The notes beneath the pieces are model-generated. The model was not told the DNA's origin and searched no databases. It worked only from the letters and a program-made list of their open reading frames with translations. From NCBI GenBank assembly GCA_019916065.1, contig CM034241.1:11321223-11385222 (forward strand): 64,000 nt of DNA, given 5' to 3'. Numbering within the stretch: the stretch's first letter is position 1; each line of letters starts with the position of its first letter. Source of the stretch: Vitellaria paradoxa (Eukaryota; Streptophyta; Magnoliopsida; Ericales; Sapotaceae). The translations under genes and the position numbers were made by a program. Of the stretch, positions 1-10,658 are shown in pieces.

Positions 1-2644
1 AAATCACTAAAATAATTATATATATTTGAAATTTTATATTTTTTATTTACCTCTGTTTCTTTTTTTTTTTATTTTCTTTTCTTTTCTCCCACCAAATCTC
101 TAATTTAAATACACCCCTTTAACAAAATTAACTTTTCTCCTCCGAAAGCTAACCATAGACACGCGTTGCTAATAGTCTCTAAAATTTTTGACTAATTTAT
201 TTTTAATACTACAGTTCAAAATAGCTTTATTACTCGAGTGCTTGCATGGTTGAATTAAAATAACAGTGTTTATATATTTGTGTGTTTATACATTTTTAGC
301 TGGAATTTGAAAAACCCAGACTAATTAAGCTTTTGACCAGTGCAGTTAAAGAAACTTGGTAACTTTATAACCATTCACATCGAAAAGTATTTCCTTAACT
401 GATGCACTTGCTAAATCAATCATTTGTAAAGTCGTATCTAAATAAGAAATGAGTATCTTTGCAACCCATTCTCGTAGAAAAGTATTTCCTTAGCTTATGC
501 ACTAGCTAAATCAATCATTTTTAAAGTCGTATCTAGGATTTATTTAGTGTTGAATCTGTTATCATAAAATGATATATTTACTAATAAAATAATATTTTAC
601 AAGGAAAACCTTTAGGGTCCGTTTTTGAGTTTTAAGAGAAAAAAGAAAAGAAAAAAATATTAATTATGAGAGAAGAGAAAAAATGATAATAGTTTTCTTT
701 TCATTTGTTCGATAGTTTGGGAAAGAAAAGATAATTATTTTTTTTCTTCTTTTGTGTGAGTTGAGAAGAAATGAGAAGTAAAGAAAATATTTATTATTAT
801 TTTACTACTATATCCTTATATTATCGATAAATAAACATTCCTACATAATTAGCAAATAAGGCATCAATACATCAAGTAAGAAAACAAATAAATTGAGACG
901 CGGTCCGCAAAAATATAAATAATAATACTAAAAAAAAATTCAATGAAGAATGCTACTTTTACAAAAAAAAAAAACACGTACCTTCAAACAGTTAGAATAC
1001 ATATATATATACACACACACATAAGGAAGATGAAACCAAAGTCTTGAAATGTAATGGAACAACCAAAAAAAAAAAAAAAGAACAAACCAGAGTCTTGAAG
1101 CGTCATTGAACAAAAAAAAAAAAAAAAGAAAAAAAAAAAACAAAGTAGAATGTTATTTAAAAAAAAATTACCTGAATTGTGAAACCTGGAAAAGCATGAA
1201 GAAGAGTAGTGAAACCTTATCAAAGTGATCAAAAGGATTTAATTTGCACTAGAACATATTTGTAATTTTATTTTCTTGTTTTTTTTTTTTTTTTATCTTA
1301 TGAGTAAAGGTATCATTTTAAAAGTTTTATTAAATAACTTTTCTATTCTCTCCATTTCTTCCCACTTTCAGGTGGATGAAAGATCTAAAATTAACCACTA
1401 ACTTTTCTTCCCATTTCGTCCTTTTTTTTTTTTTTCATTTTTCCCCAAAAAAACTCACAAGCAAGAGTTAAGTTTTAAAATATTTCCTTTTCTCTTCTTT
1501 TCCTCCCATTTTCTCCATCCAAACGAATTGTTAACAATTGAGAAAAAACCTTGGTCACAAAAACTAAAAATCTCCATTATACACAACTCGATTATAAATT
1601 TCTAGGTAAAAACTGTTGATCCTATAATTTATTCAATAAAACACCATTAATATATATAAATTTTTGGGTCAAAACATTTTTAGGTTATGAACCATTACCA
1701 ACTTATCTAAAATTTAAATATTTTTCTTAATTGGTATATATGGTCCCGAATTTAAAGTTCAACTAATTTACCACTCATACATAATTTAACACATCACTTA
1801 TTGATATGACACAAAAAAACTAAAAAGAAAATAATAGTCTAAAATTTGAATGCTCCCAAAAATTTAAACATATAAAAATATTCCTAATCGAAATAATTTA
1901 AAATTTTAAACCCATTATAACCAATCCATGTTAAATAATATTTAAGAATTGGAAAAGAAATAAAACAAAAAAGAAAATTAAAACAAACAATGTTAATTTA
2001 TGCAAAATGGAAAAAATCTCAATTGCTACTATAGCTATTGAGGGGTTATTTAGAGTGATAACAAAAAAAGGTGAGGTAGAGTGAAATAAAGTGAAATAAG
2101 TTTTGGGTTCGTAATTCGTGCAGTGAGGTAAAAAGTGAATAAATTTTAGAGATTTTTAGAAGTTTATAATAAACCAAACGGAATCTGTATGTATTTTTAA
2201 TCTAAATTTGGCCCCCCTAAACAAAAAATTTGGCTTCGTCCCTGATGGCAGCATATAAAATCCGCACTTCTTTTAACGCTTGAATGTATCGCACGCTTCC
2301 TTCACACTTTTGCGGCTTACTATTCTTCACAATTCTTTTAGAGAAAATGGAGGCAAAAATTACAGTAATGGCTTTGAAGTTGAAGTTTTTCTTCTCTTAC
2401 TCTACTTTCATAAAAAACTCTATGATTTTTCGAGAATTGAACCTTTCACCACAAGATTTAGATTAAACTAACCTCATTTAATTGCAAGTCAAATGTTGCA
2501 TTTCATTTTTAGAGTAAATATGTTGCTATCCTACCTTTCAATATACGTAATTGGTCTCATCGAACCATGCACCGTGACCTTGGGCTTGAACATCCTTCTC
2601 GCAGGAAACTATGAAAAGTAGGAGCCAAACCTCGTGGTTGTGAT
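1..2644. other. AT-rich intergenic DNA, no gene seen
   Basis: No supportable coding region on either strand. It contains long A and T runs (around 1060-1140, 1270-1300 and 1420-1440), a short TA/CA microsatellite near 1000-1020, and a short near-duplicate sentence at about 376-420 and 478-535. The boundaries near 616 (GGGTCCGTTTTTGAG) and 1530 (reverse complement ATTCGTTTGGATGGAG) loosely resemble terminal motifs of plant DNA-transposon derivatives, but the arms are too purine-rich to be convincing. The small open frames here are low-complexity translations. Confidence 0.6.
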
Positions 2645-2839
2645 TGTAATAACCTGAATTTTTTTTTCTTAATTAAGTGCGGTGGTGATATTTGTTATAA
2701 TAAAAATCTGGAAATTGAGGATTTGAAAATTTTTGGAATGATAAAATTAGTTGGAAAGATTTTCGGATTTAATTTCACCCTATGTGGAAGTTTAATGTAG
2801 AATTTCTAAACTTTTATTCAAACAATTCCTAGCCCAATT
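2645..2839 (+). repeat. Truncated LTR fragment of element A family, inverted
   Basis: Starts TGTAATAACC and reads, with few mismatches, as the reverse complement of 5527-5721, the start of the LTR of element A. It is therefore an LTR start in plus orientation. It stops at 2839, where a Cassandra-type LTR begins; the rest of the LTR does not resume after that element. This makes it a truncated orphan fragment of the same family, not part of element A itself. Confidence 0.75.
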
Positions 2840-3366
2840 TGTAACGACCCGCACCCATATAGTACAATATTATCCGCTTTGGGCTTGGTAAGCTACTTCC
2901 TAGGAGGTCACCCATCCTATTACTACTCCCACTGGAGCACGCTTAACCTTAGAGTTCCTACTGAACCCAATGCCCTCACGGTTTTAAAACGCGTTGTACT
3001 AGATTGATATCGAATATTACATATATGTCCCTTCCTTCCACGACCCAGGCGATGTGGGATGGGAGGCATTGCTTCTCTGCTTCACCTCCCGCTTTACTCT
3101 CCCGCAAGAAGAGTCCCTCACGGGCAGGTCCCTCACAGTCCCTCACAATCCTCCCCCCTTACAGGGCACGCGTCCCCGCGTGGCCTCTTGCTTCACTCTT
3201 CCGCAGGCAGAGTCCCTCACAAGTAGGTCCCCCACACGTGGGGCCCACGCGTGATCACACACTTTCGGCTGGGTATTGGCTCTGATGTGGGACATGGAAA
3301 GTTATTGAACGGCGTAACATGTATTATTTGTTTGTGTACTCGGGTTGTGAAACCCGGGGCGTGACA
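2840..3366 (-). mobile_element. Cassandra-type (TRIM) LTR carrying a 5S rRNA-like segment, copy 1
   Basis: On the minus strand it runs from TGTCACGCCCCGGG to CGGGTCGTTACA, giving TG...CA ends. It holds a segment that aligns with the 3' two thirds of plant 5S rRNA, the hallmark of Cassandra terminal-repeat retrotransposons in miniature. The LTR-proximal motif GGGTCGTTACA is what normally precedes a TGGTATCAGAGC primer site in this family. Only one LTR is present here and no clear 5-bp duplication was found, so it is a solo LTR or fragment. The outer 90 bases (3277-3366) are shared, inverted, with the end of the element B LTR at 10659, so this piece could also be a junction of two elements. Confidence 0.7.
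2895..2980 (-). ncRNA. 5S rRNA-like segment in the Cassandra-type LTR
   Basis: The minus strand contains AAGCGTGCTCCAGTGGGAGT and GGATGGGTGACCTCCTAGGA, matching the region of plant 5S rRNA that carries the internal RNA polymerase III promoter (box A, intermediate element, box C). It differs from a canonical 5S gene at several positions: the part after AAGCGTGCT is diverged and one C to T change falls in the CCTCCTGGG block. The 5' third of 5S is not recognisable. Cassandra elements are known to keep a transcribable 5S-like unit; whether this copy is active is unknown. Confidence 0.7.
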
Positions 3367-3502
3367 CACTACATGTAAATTAACAAGTAGCAAGTAACTA
3401 AAATAATTTAGAATTCAAGTTAGTATTTTAGTTAATTCTTTGTCAAGTTTGCCGTACTACCCTTGATAGGAATAAAATTATTTCTAATGGTATATTAATT
3501 AA

Positions 3503-3592
3503 GCCGAGGTTAGCAGCTTAGTGGGCAGGTGACCCTAATTGCGATTTGAAGTCATGAGTTCGAACCTCATTGGCTGCGATCTCGGTTTTTGC
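3503..3592 (+). mobile_element. tRNA-related SINE candidate
   Basis: A polymerase III A-box-like sequence (CAGCTTAGTGG, 3514-3524) is followed 33 bases later by a perfect B-box core (GTTCGAACC, 3558-3566), and a five-T run follows at 3586-3590. This arrangement is that of a tRNA-derived SINE head. The sequence does not fold into a clean tRNA cloverleaf, so a functional tRNA gene is unlikely. No target duplication could be identified with certainty. Confidence 0.45.
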
Positions 3593-3610
3593 CTCTTTTA
3601 CCTTTTTATT

Positions 3611-4370
3611 TTATTAATTTATGAAATATAAAGATAATAAATAGCCATTTGGCCTTATATTTAATTTTAGAAAAATTAATAAGTTTTATTTTATTCAAAC
3701 TAATTTGAATAAATTCCCAACCATTATCTTCTTTATAACCAAATCCTTATCATAGGTTTTCGGCTTCAAGATATCCACAAATATCCACAGAATTATTCCA
3801 ATATTTAGGAAGATATTAAATAAGTTTTATTAAATTCACTTAATCATAAAAATATAGTTATATAACTTGCTAGGTTGACAAAACAATGCCTAAAAGAATC
3901 AATTAAAATAAATCAAATTTATTTAAGGAAGACCAAATGAGGAAAGAATAAGTTCGTTGTTTTATTTGGGCATTTTTATCAAATACTTGGTTCTACTTAG
4001 CCATTTTAGTTTGAATAAGTCATCCAACTATTTATGATGAAACTGATTGTCTAAGTCAGTTATCATAAATATTAGAGTGTCAAAAGATACATAATATCCA
4101 GTTTAAAATAATTTCATATCAATTGGAAAATAACTAAGTAGCATCAACTTAACAGTCCACTTCAGTATTATATCAAATAGTATAAGTGTTTTACTATATC
4201 AGGCCTTGTGAACAAAATTACACATCAATAGAAATTATTAACATGACAATAATTAACAGAAGGTAATTGAAAATTTAAATAAATCTTTAAATATAATATT
4301 CTAAAAATCTAAACAAACATCAATTAAAGGCTAAACAAAGACAGCAGCTTAAAAGAAAATTTATATGAAA
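3611..4370. other. AT-rich stretch, possibly the outer part of LTR A
   Basis: No coding sequence. It lies between the SINE candidate and the part of LTR A that has a partner copy at 9492-10658. It may be the remaining 3' end of the LTR of element A, but there is no second copy in the window to prove it, because the matching part of the other LTR was lost. Confidence 0.4.
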
Positions 4371-5721
4371 TGGAGCAGAACTCCAATATCTATAAACTTT
4401 ATATCTGTAGAAACTAGACTTTAAGACCTACAACTTTCACATTTTACACTTTTTAAAATTCTAAGGTTTAAAGGTGCATAAATAGCCTTAAATTCAGTTT
4501 GTTCAGAAAATACAGTCTTACATGTGCTCAATATTTTGGGCAAAACTTTTGACTCATAAATTGGATTGATGCAAATCTTTTTGGGTTGGAGAGAAAACTT
4601 AAAGGGCTACAACTTTTACGTTTTAGCCAAAGTCTAATTCCACCGTTTTAGGGGTCAATAACACATCAGAAGTTAGAAACAGAGAGTTGTCAGTATGCTG
4701 AGCTACATCAGTCAAAGTTTTGGCTTCCCTACCCCTAATATGCGGGTATTTATTTTTATCACAATCAAGTTTCATACTTTAAACCCAGAAAAGGCATCAA
4801 ATACGTTTTAGGAGGTTCGTCATCCTACCTCAATGAAGATATTGGTGACCAAGTCTGAGAAGGAAAAATGAGTTGAGCTTTGAACACCACCAAATTGGAA
4901 AGTTCCAAGCCTTTCTTCTTTCTCCAAGAAACACTAAATCTCCAACCACACTAAAATAATGTTTTTTTCCTCTTATTTTCTTCTCTTTGAAGGCACACAA
5001 TTTATAAGAAGTCATGGGAGTGTAGAGAAACTATCAGTGGAGAAAATAATCTCCACTTCCCATGCTTCAAATCAACTAAGGTAAGATCATGCATATACAA
5101 TAGGTAGCATGATCCAAGAATCATGCTTGCTTTTTGACTATCTAACCATATAATTTAAGATTGGTATTGGAGGATGGATGGAGATGGGTGGCATGATCCG
5201 GGAATCATGCTAGCTTTTTAACTAATTAAACAAATTTTTTAAAAGATGCTATAAGTGTTTAAATCATGCTTGCTAAATTATTTGAAAGAATGCTTTAAAG
5301 TCATCAATGTAGGGTCTTCTTTTTGACTAATTAGCCAAATAATTTGAGAGATGTGAGAGATGTATGGAAGAAATGATGGATGGAAAATGAAGTTTGCCGG
5401 GAAATGATTTAGAGCTACTATTCATGAGTCAACTCATTGAGTGATAAAGTGAGTTGAAGTGAGTTAAGGTGAGTCAAAGGAAAAGGGGTTGACCGTGGGT
5501 TAATGGGCTTGGGTTGAACCAAATAGGTAATTGGGCTAGGAATTGTTTAGATAAGAGTTTAGAAATTCTACATTAAACTTCCACATATTGTGAAATTAAA
5601 TTCAAAAATCTTTCCAACTAATTTTATCATTCCAAAAATTTTCAAATCCATAATTTTCAGATTTTTACTATAACAAATATCACCACCGTACTTAATTAAT
5701 AAAAAAATTCAAGTTATTACA
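4371..5721 (-). repeat. 3' LTR of element A (minimum extent)
   Basis: 4371-5530 is repeated directly at 9492-10658 at roughly 93-95% identity by eye. The LTR start on the minus strand is TGTAATAACTTG at 5721. The coding domains of element A lie immediately to the right on the minus strand, and the gene order (integrase nearest this repeat) makes this the 3' LTR. The outer end to the left is not defined. The open frame at 4830-5015 and its twin at 9949-10143 are translations of this LTR, not genes. Confidence 0.8.
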
Positions 5722-5771
5722 ATCCAACGCTCTTAAATAAATTTCGTCCTGAAATTTACACAAAGCATGAC

Positions 5772-6965
5772 TCAAGTGTTAAACAAATGAGGGTATCGTT
5801 CACGCATAACAAACTCATGCTCCCAGGTCGATTCCTCCACACCACGGTGTCTCCACAACACTCGAACCAATGGAATGGTTTTGCCTCGTAGGACCTTCTC
5901 ACGCCGATCCTCGATCTTAACTGGTTGTTGTTCAAATGTAACATCTTGTTGGATATCAAGTTCAGTCCAATCAATCACGTGACTCGGGTCAGGTTCATAC
6001 TTCCGAAGCATGGATACATGAAATACATCATGAAAACGTGATAGTTGAGGTGGTAGAGCTAGCTGATATGCAACCTGGCCAACCTTTGCTAAGATTTCGA
6101 ATGGTCCAATACATCGAGGAGCTAACTTCCCCTTTTTCCCGAATCGTATGACTCCTTGACGTGGGGAAACTCGAAGAAAGACATGATCTCCAACCTCGAA
6201 CTCCAAAGGTCGTCTTCGTCAGTCTGCGTAGCTTTTCTGGCGACTCTGGGCAGTAAGTAGACGTTGACGAATGATAGCAATCTTTTCTGATGTTTGCTTG
6301 ATTAGGTCGGGTCCTATCATCACTGATTCGCCTACTTCAGCCTAACACAAGGGAGAGCAACATGGCTTCCCATATAATGCCTTATAAGGTGCCATTCCAA
6401 TACTTGCTTGATAGCTGTTGTTATACACAAACTCTATCAATGGCAAGTGTTCTTCCTAGTTTCCTTTAAAGTCTAATATGAAAGCACGAAGCATATCTTC
6501 TAATGTCTGAATTAACTGTTCCGACTGTCCATCCGTCTGAGAGTGAAATGCCATGCTAAAAGTCAATTTAGTGCCCAAAGCCTCCTGTAGACTTTTCCAA
6601 AATTGAACTGTGAATAATGGATCTCGGTCAGATACTATGGAGACTGGTGTTCCGTGAAGCCGGATGATCTCGCGGATACATAGCACGCTGCGCTTTTGGA
6701 GTGTGTCGGTAGTGTTCACTGGTAAAAAATGTGCTGACTTTGTTAATCGATCAATAATAACCCATATGGAATTATTTTTCTTCAATGTCTTAGGTAAGCC
6801 CACTACAAAATCCATTGCAATGTGCTCCCACTTCCATTCAGACACAGGTAAAGGTTGGAGTAATCCAGCTGGTTTTTGGTGTTCTGCTTTGATCTGCTGA
6901 CAGGCAAGACATTTAGCTACGAATCGAGCAACATCTTCTTCATTCCCTTCCACCAATACTGTCAT
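5772..6965 (-). pseudogene. Element A integrase with Tekay chromodomain-like end
   Basis: The block 6456-6965 encodes the integrase zinc region end (CLACQQIKAEHQKPAGLLQP) and catalytic core motifs (AMDFVVGLP, IVSDRDPLFT, HSQTDGQSEQ). The block 5772-6206 encodes the C-terminal domain (GKLAPRCIGPFEIL, VFHVSMLRKY) and the short chromodomain-like tail with GVEESTWEHE that marks Tekay/Del chromoviruses. The two blocks are separated by stops and frame changes. In an active element this enzyme inserts the cDNA into chromatin; here it is non-functional. Confidence 0.85.
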
Positions 6966-7141
6966 GCTAAATCACGGTACATCTTCGTACTTCTAGGGTG
7001 AATGGAAGATCTTGAATTATAGAACTCATGCAATATTCCCTCTCGAAGGCCATCAAAATTTGGGACATACAACCTTCCATAATGCTGTAGTCCTTGATCA
7101 GAGCGAAGTGTCCATCCTTCTATAATCTCTCCAGACAAGAT

Positions 7142-8673
7142 TTAAGCTACCATCTTCTTGCATTCTTTATCATGTTGTTGCGCATCAATCAACTTAGTGA
7201 GCATCGTGGGAATTGTCATCAGAGAACAGCTTGTCACTATAGCATTTCCCTGATCAAATCTGATCTCAAATTCATTCACAGATTCTAGCATCTTCCACTC
7301 CTGCACTGCCAAATTCGCCAATGTTGAATGTGATTTTCTATTGAGTGCATCTGCTACAACATTTGCCTTTCCTGGATGATACTGAAGGGTGAAATCGAAA
7401 TCCTCCAGATATTCCATCCAGCATCATTGTCAGAGGTTCAAGTCTCGTTGGGTGAACAGATATTTCAGACTCTTGTGATCTGAAAAGACTTCAAACTTTT
7501 CACTGTACAAATAATGCCTCCAAAGTTTCAATGCAAAAACAATTGCGGCCAATTCTAGATCGTGGGTTGGATAGTTCTTCTTATGGTTTCTCAGTTGTCG
7601 AGAACCATAAGCGACTACATGGTCTAATTGCATTAGCACACAACCCAATCCTTCTTTTGAGGCATCACAGTATACTGTATATCTTGCCCCTCATTCTGGT
7701 ATGATTAGAACCGAGGCTTGAGTCAATCGAGCCTTCAACTTTTAAAAAGCTCTTTCACATTTCTCATCCCAAACAAACTTGACATCCTTGTGGATTAATC
7801 GCGTCATGGGTGCAGTAATCTGAGAAAAGTCCTTAATGAACCGTCGGTAGTACCCTGCCAAACTGAGGAAACTTTTTATCTCGAAAACTGTCTTCGGTTG
7901 CTCCCAGCTCATTACGGCTTTTACTTTTGTTGGGTCCACAGCAACACCATCTGTTGAGACTATATGTCCCAAGAATGGTATCTTTGTTAGCCAAAACTCA
8001 CATTTGCTAGCCTTGGCATACAGTTGGTGATCTAATAAAGTTTGTAGGACGATACAAAGGTGCTGTTCATGTTCCCGTTCATCCTTTGAATAAATAAGTA
8101 TGTCGTCAATGAAGACTATAACAAACTTATCCAAGTATGGACAGAAAACACGATTCATCAGATCCATGAATGCTGTTGGCACATTGGTGAGTCCAAAAGG
8201 CATAACCATAAACTTGTAGTGCCCATATCTCGTACAGAAAGCTGTCTTTGGAATGTCTTCCTCTCAGATACGTAATTGATGGTATCCCAACCGAAGATCG
8301 ATCTTAGAGAAGAATAGTGAACCCCTCAATTGATCAAATAAACCATCTATAGTGGCAAGGGATATTTGTTCTTGATAGTGACTCTGTTCAGCTTTCTGTA
8401 ATCAATACACAGCTGTAAACTTCTATCTTTTTTCTTTGTAAAAACAGCTGATACTCCCCAGGGGGAAATACTGGGTTGAATGAATCTTAGTTGGAGTAAT
8501 TCTTCAAGTTGTACTTTTAATTCTTGAAGTTCAGCTGGTGCCATTCGGTAAGGGGCTACTGAAATTGGTGCAACCCTTAGCTGTATATCTATACAAAAAT
8601 CTATTTCCCGTCGAGGTGGCAAACCTGGAAGCTCATTGGGAAAAACATATGGGAAAAACATCTGGGAACTCAC
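7142..8673 (-). pseudogene. Element A reverse transcriptase and RNase H remnants
   Basis: Reverse transcriptase begins in 8347-8673 ([16 protein letters not shown], then [19 protein letters not shown]) and continues in 7742-8209, with MPFGLTN and the catalytic VFIDDIL, followed by the connection domain ([18 protein letters not shown]). RNase H follows in 7430-7648 ([20 protein letters not shown]) and 7142-7417. At least three frame breaks and several stops interrupt the protein. Similar in order and motifs to element B. Confidence 0.85.
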
Positions 8674-9491
8674 AAACTACTCGAGGGAGAGCAGTCTGTG
8701 GAAGCTCCTCATTAAAAGTCAGATTGGCTAGCAAGCTATTTAATTGCCTGCAATCTCGAGAATGTACTGAGGATGTAATTGGATCTTCTCGGGAATCTCC
8801 TTGGATACAGAATCGAGCTCTTGATGGAAGAATCACCGACACACGCTTCAGGTAACAATCAATAATTGCTTGATGTAAAGACAACTAGTCCATTCCTAGA
8901 ATAACATCGTAGGTGTTCATATCCAACCAGATAAGATCACATTCTACTATGATCTCCCCGAATTGGATTGTACAAGATCTAGTGAGCTTATTTACCATAA
9001 TGTTATTACCCAGAGGGGAATCAATGGTTAAGGTTCCACCCAATTCCTCTGGTATTAATTTCAATGAACTTGCACATTTGGATGATATAAAGGAATGCGA
9101 AGCGCCAGTATCAACTAGGATTACCACCCAAGTACTAAAGAGTAATGAAGTAACCTGAATAATTGTGTTCTCTGGTACCGCTGTAATGAGTTTTGGTGCC
9201 TCCCAATGGCCAAGTGCAAATACGCATCCCTGCAAAACAATATTGTCCCTTCTTAGCCCTGGTCCTCCTCTACCACGATCTCGTCCTCCGCCATTGTTCT
9301 TCTGTTGGCCTCCTTGTTGGTTCATATTAGGATTCTGAAAAAGTGGTCTTTGTTGAAAATGTTGTTGTGGAAAAGGGTATGTGATCCGTGCTGGCCCTGG
9401 ATTCTACAAATTCTGTTGACTTTGCTTAGGGTACATCATTGCCCTCTGAGGACAATCCATTTTAAAATGTCAAAGTTGCCCACACAATGTT
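8633..9491 (-). pseudogene. Element A gag zinc-knuckle end and protease remnants
   Basis: The aspartic protease is visible in 8885-9325 with the active-site motif VDTGASHSFIS and the second conserved block YDVILGMD. 8633-8884 links it to the reverse transcriptase. Upstream, near 9445-9491, a fragment of the gag CCHC knuckle (a CGQL...HFKMDC-like stretch with a stop inside) is all that remains of gag. Immediately beyond it the sequence becomes LTR A, so a deletion removed the gag N-terminus, the leader and the LTR end. Confidence 0.75.
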
Positions 9492-10658
9492 ATATAAAAT
9501 AGAGCAGAACTCCAATATCTATAAACTTTATATCTGTAGAAACTAGACTTTAAGACCTACAACTTTCATGTTTTACACTTTTTAAAATTCTAAGGTCTAA
9601 AGGTGCAAAAACAGCCTTGAATTCAGTTTTTTTAGAAGATACAGTCTTACACATGCTCAGTATTTTGGGCACAACTTTTGACTCACAAATTGGATTGATG
9701 CAAATCTTTTTGGGTTGGAAAGAAAACTTAAAGGGCTACAATTTTTATGTTTTAGCCGAAGTCTAATTCCACTGTTTTAGAGGTCAAGAACATATCAGAA
9801 GTTACAAACAGAGAGCTGTCAGTATGCTGAGCTATATCAGTCAAAGTTTTGGCTTCCTTAACCCCAATATGCGGGTATTTATTTTTATCACAATCAAATT
9901 TCATACTTCAAAACCAGAAAAGGCATCAAATACATTTTAGAAAGTTTATCATCCTACCTCAATGAAGATATTGGTGACCAAGTCTAAGAAGGAAAAATGA
10001 GTTAAGCTTTGAACACTACCAAATTGGAAAGTTCTAAGCCTTTCTTCTTCCTCCAAGCAACACTGAATCTCTAACCACACTAAAATAATTTTTTTTTCTC
10101 TTATTTTCTTCTCTTTGAAGGCACACAATTTATAGGAAGTCATGGGAGTGTAGAGAAACTATCGGTGGAGAAAATAATCTCCACTTCCTATGCTTCAAAT
10201 CAACTAAGGTAAGATTATGCATATACAATAGGTAGCATGATCCAAGAATTATGCTTTCTTTTTGACTATCTAACCTTATAATTTAAGAGTGGTATTGGAG
10301 GATGGATGGATATGGATGGCATGATCCGGGAATCATGCTAGCTTTTTAACTAATTAAACAAATTATTTAAAAGATGCTTTTTAAGTGTTTAAATCATGCT
10401 TGCTAAATTATTTGAAAGAATGCTTTAAAGTCATCAATGTAGGGTCTTCTTTTTGACTAATTAGCCAAATAATTTGAGAGAAGTGAGAGATGTATGGAAG
10501 AAAGGATGGTTGGAAAATGACGTTTTCCAGGAAATGATTTAGAGCTACTATTCATGAGTCAACTCAGTGAGTGATAAAGTGAGTTGAAGTGAGTTGAGTC
10601 AAAGGAAAAGGGTTGACCCATGGGTTAATGGGCTTGGGTTGAACCAAATAGGTAATTG
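9492..10658 (-). repeat. 5' LTR of element A, truncated at both ends
   Basis: Direct copy of 4371-5530. Its left end is fused to gag sequence, without a primer binding site, and its right end breaks off after GGTAATTG at 10651-10658, exactly where element B begins with TGTCACG. The LTR sequence that should follow, present at 5531-5721, does not reappear to the right of element B. Confidence 0.8.

Larger units (their letters stand above)
4371..10658 (-). mobile_element. Element A: decayed Tekay-type Ty3/gypsy chromovirus
   Basis: A minus-strand gypsy element with LTR copies at 4371-5721 and 9492-10658 and, between them, remnants of a gag zinc knuckle, protease, reverse transcriptase, RNase H, integrase and chromodomain-like C-terminus in gypsy order. 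All domains are broken by stops and frame changes. Most of gag, the leader and the primer site are missing, because the zinc knuckle runs straight into LTR sequence at about 9491. The 5' LTR is cut at 10658 by element B. Element A is therefore the older insertion. Confidence 0.85.

Noticed and set aside
940..1232. Overlapping minus-strand frames with long Phe runs
   Set aside because: They translate poly-A tracts and have no motif; low-complexity artefacts.
2284..2469. Small frame with an upstream TATAAAA (2254) and an ATGGAGGC start context at 2347
   Set aside because: The peptide from that ATG is 39 residues, has no recognisable family and lies beside truncated retroelements. Promoter-like motifs are frequent by chance in AT-rich DNA.
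3004..3285. Open frame of 93 codons with CCCTCAC repeats
   Set aside because: Lies wholly inside the Cassandra-type LTR; its GC-rich repeats, not coding pressure, keep it open.
3503..3592. Functional tRNA gene
   Set aside because: A and B boxes are present, but acceptor and anticodon stems cannot be formed consistently; better explained as a SINE.
4830..5015. Minus-strand frame repeated at 9949-10143
   Set aside because: It is a translation of the two LTR A copies, repeated because the LTR is.
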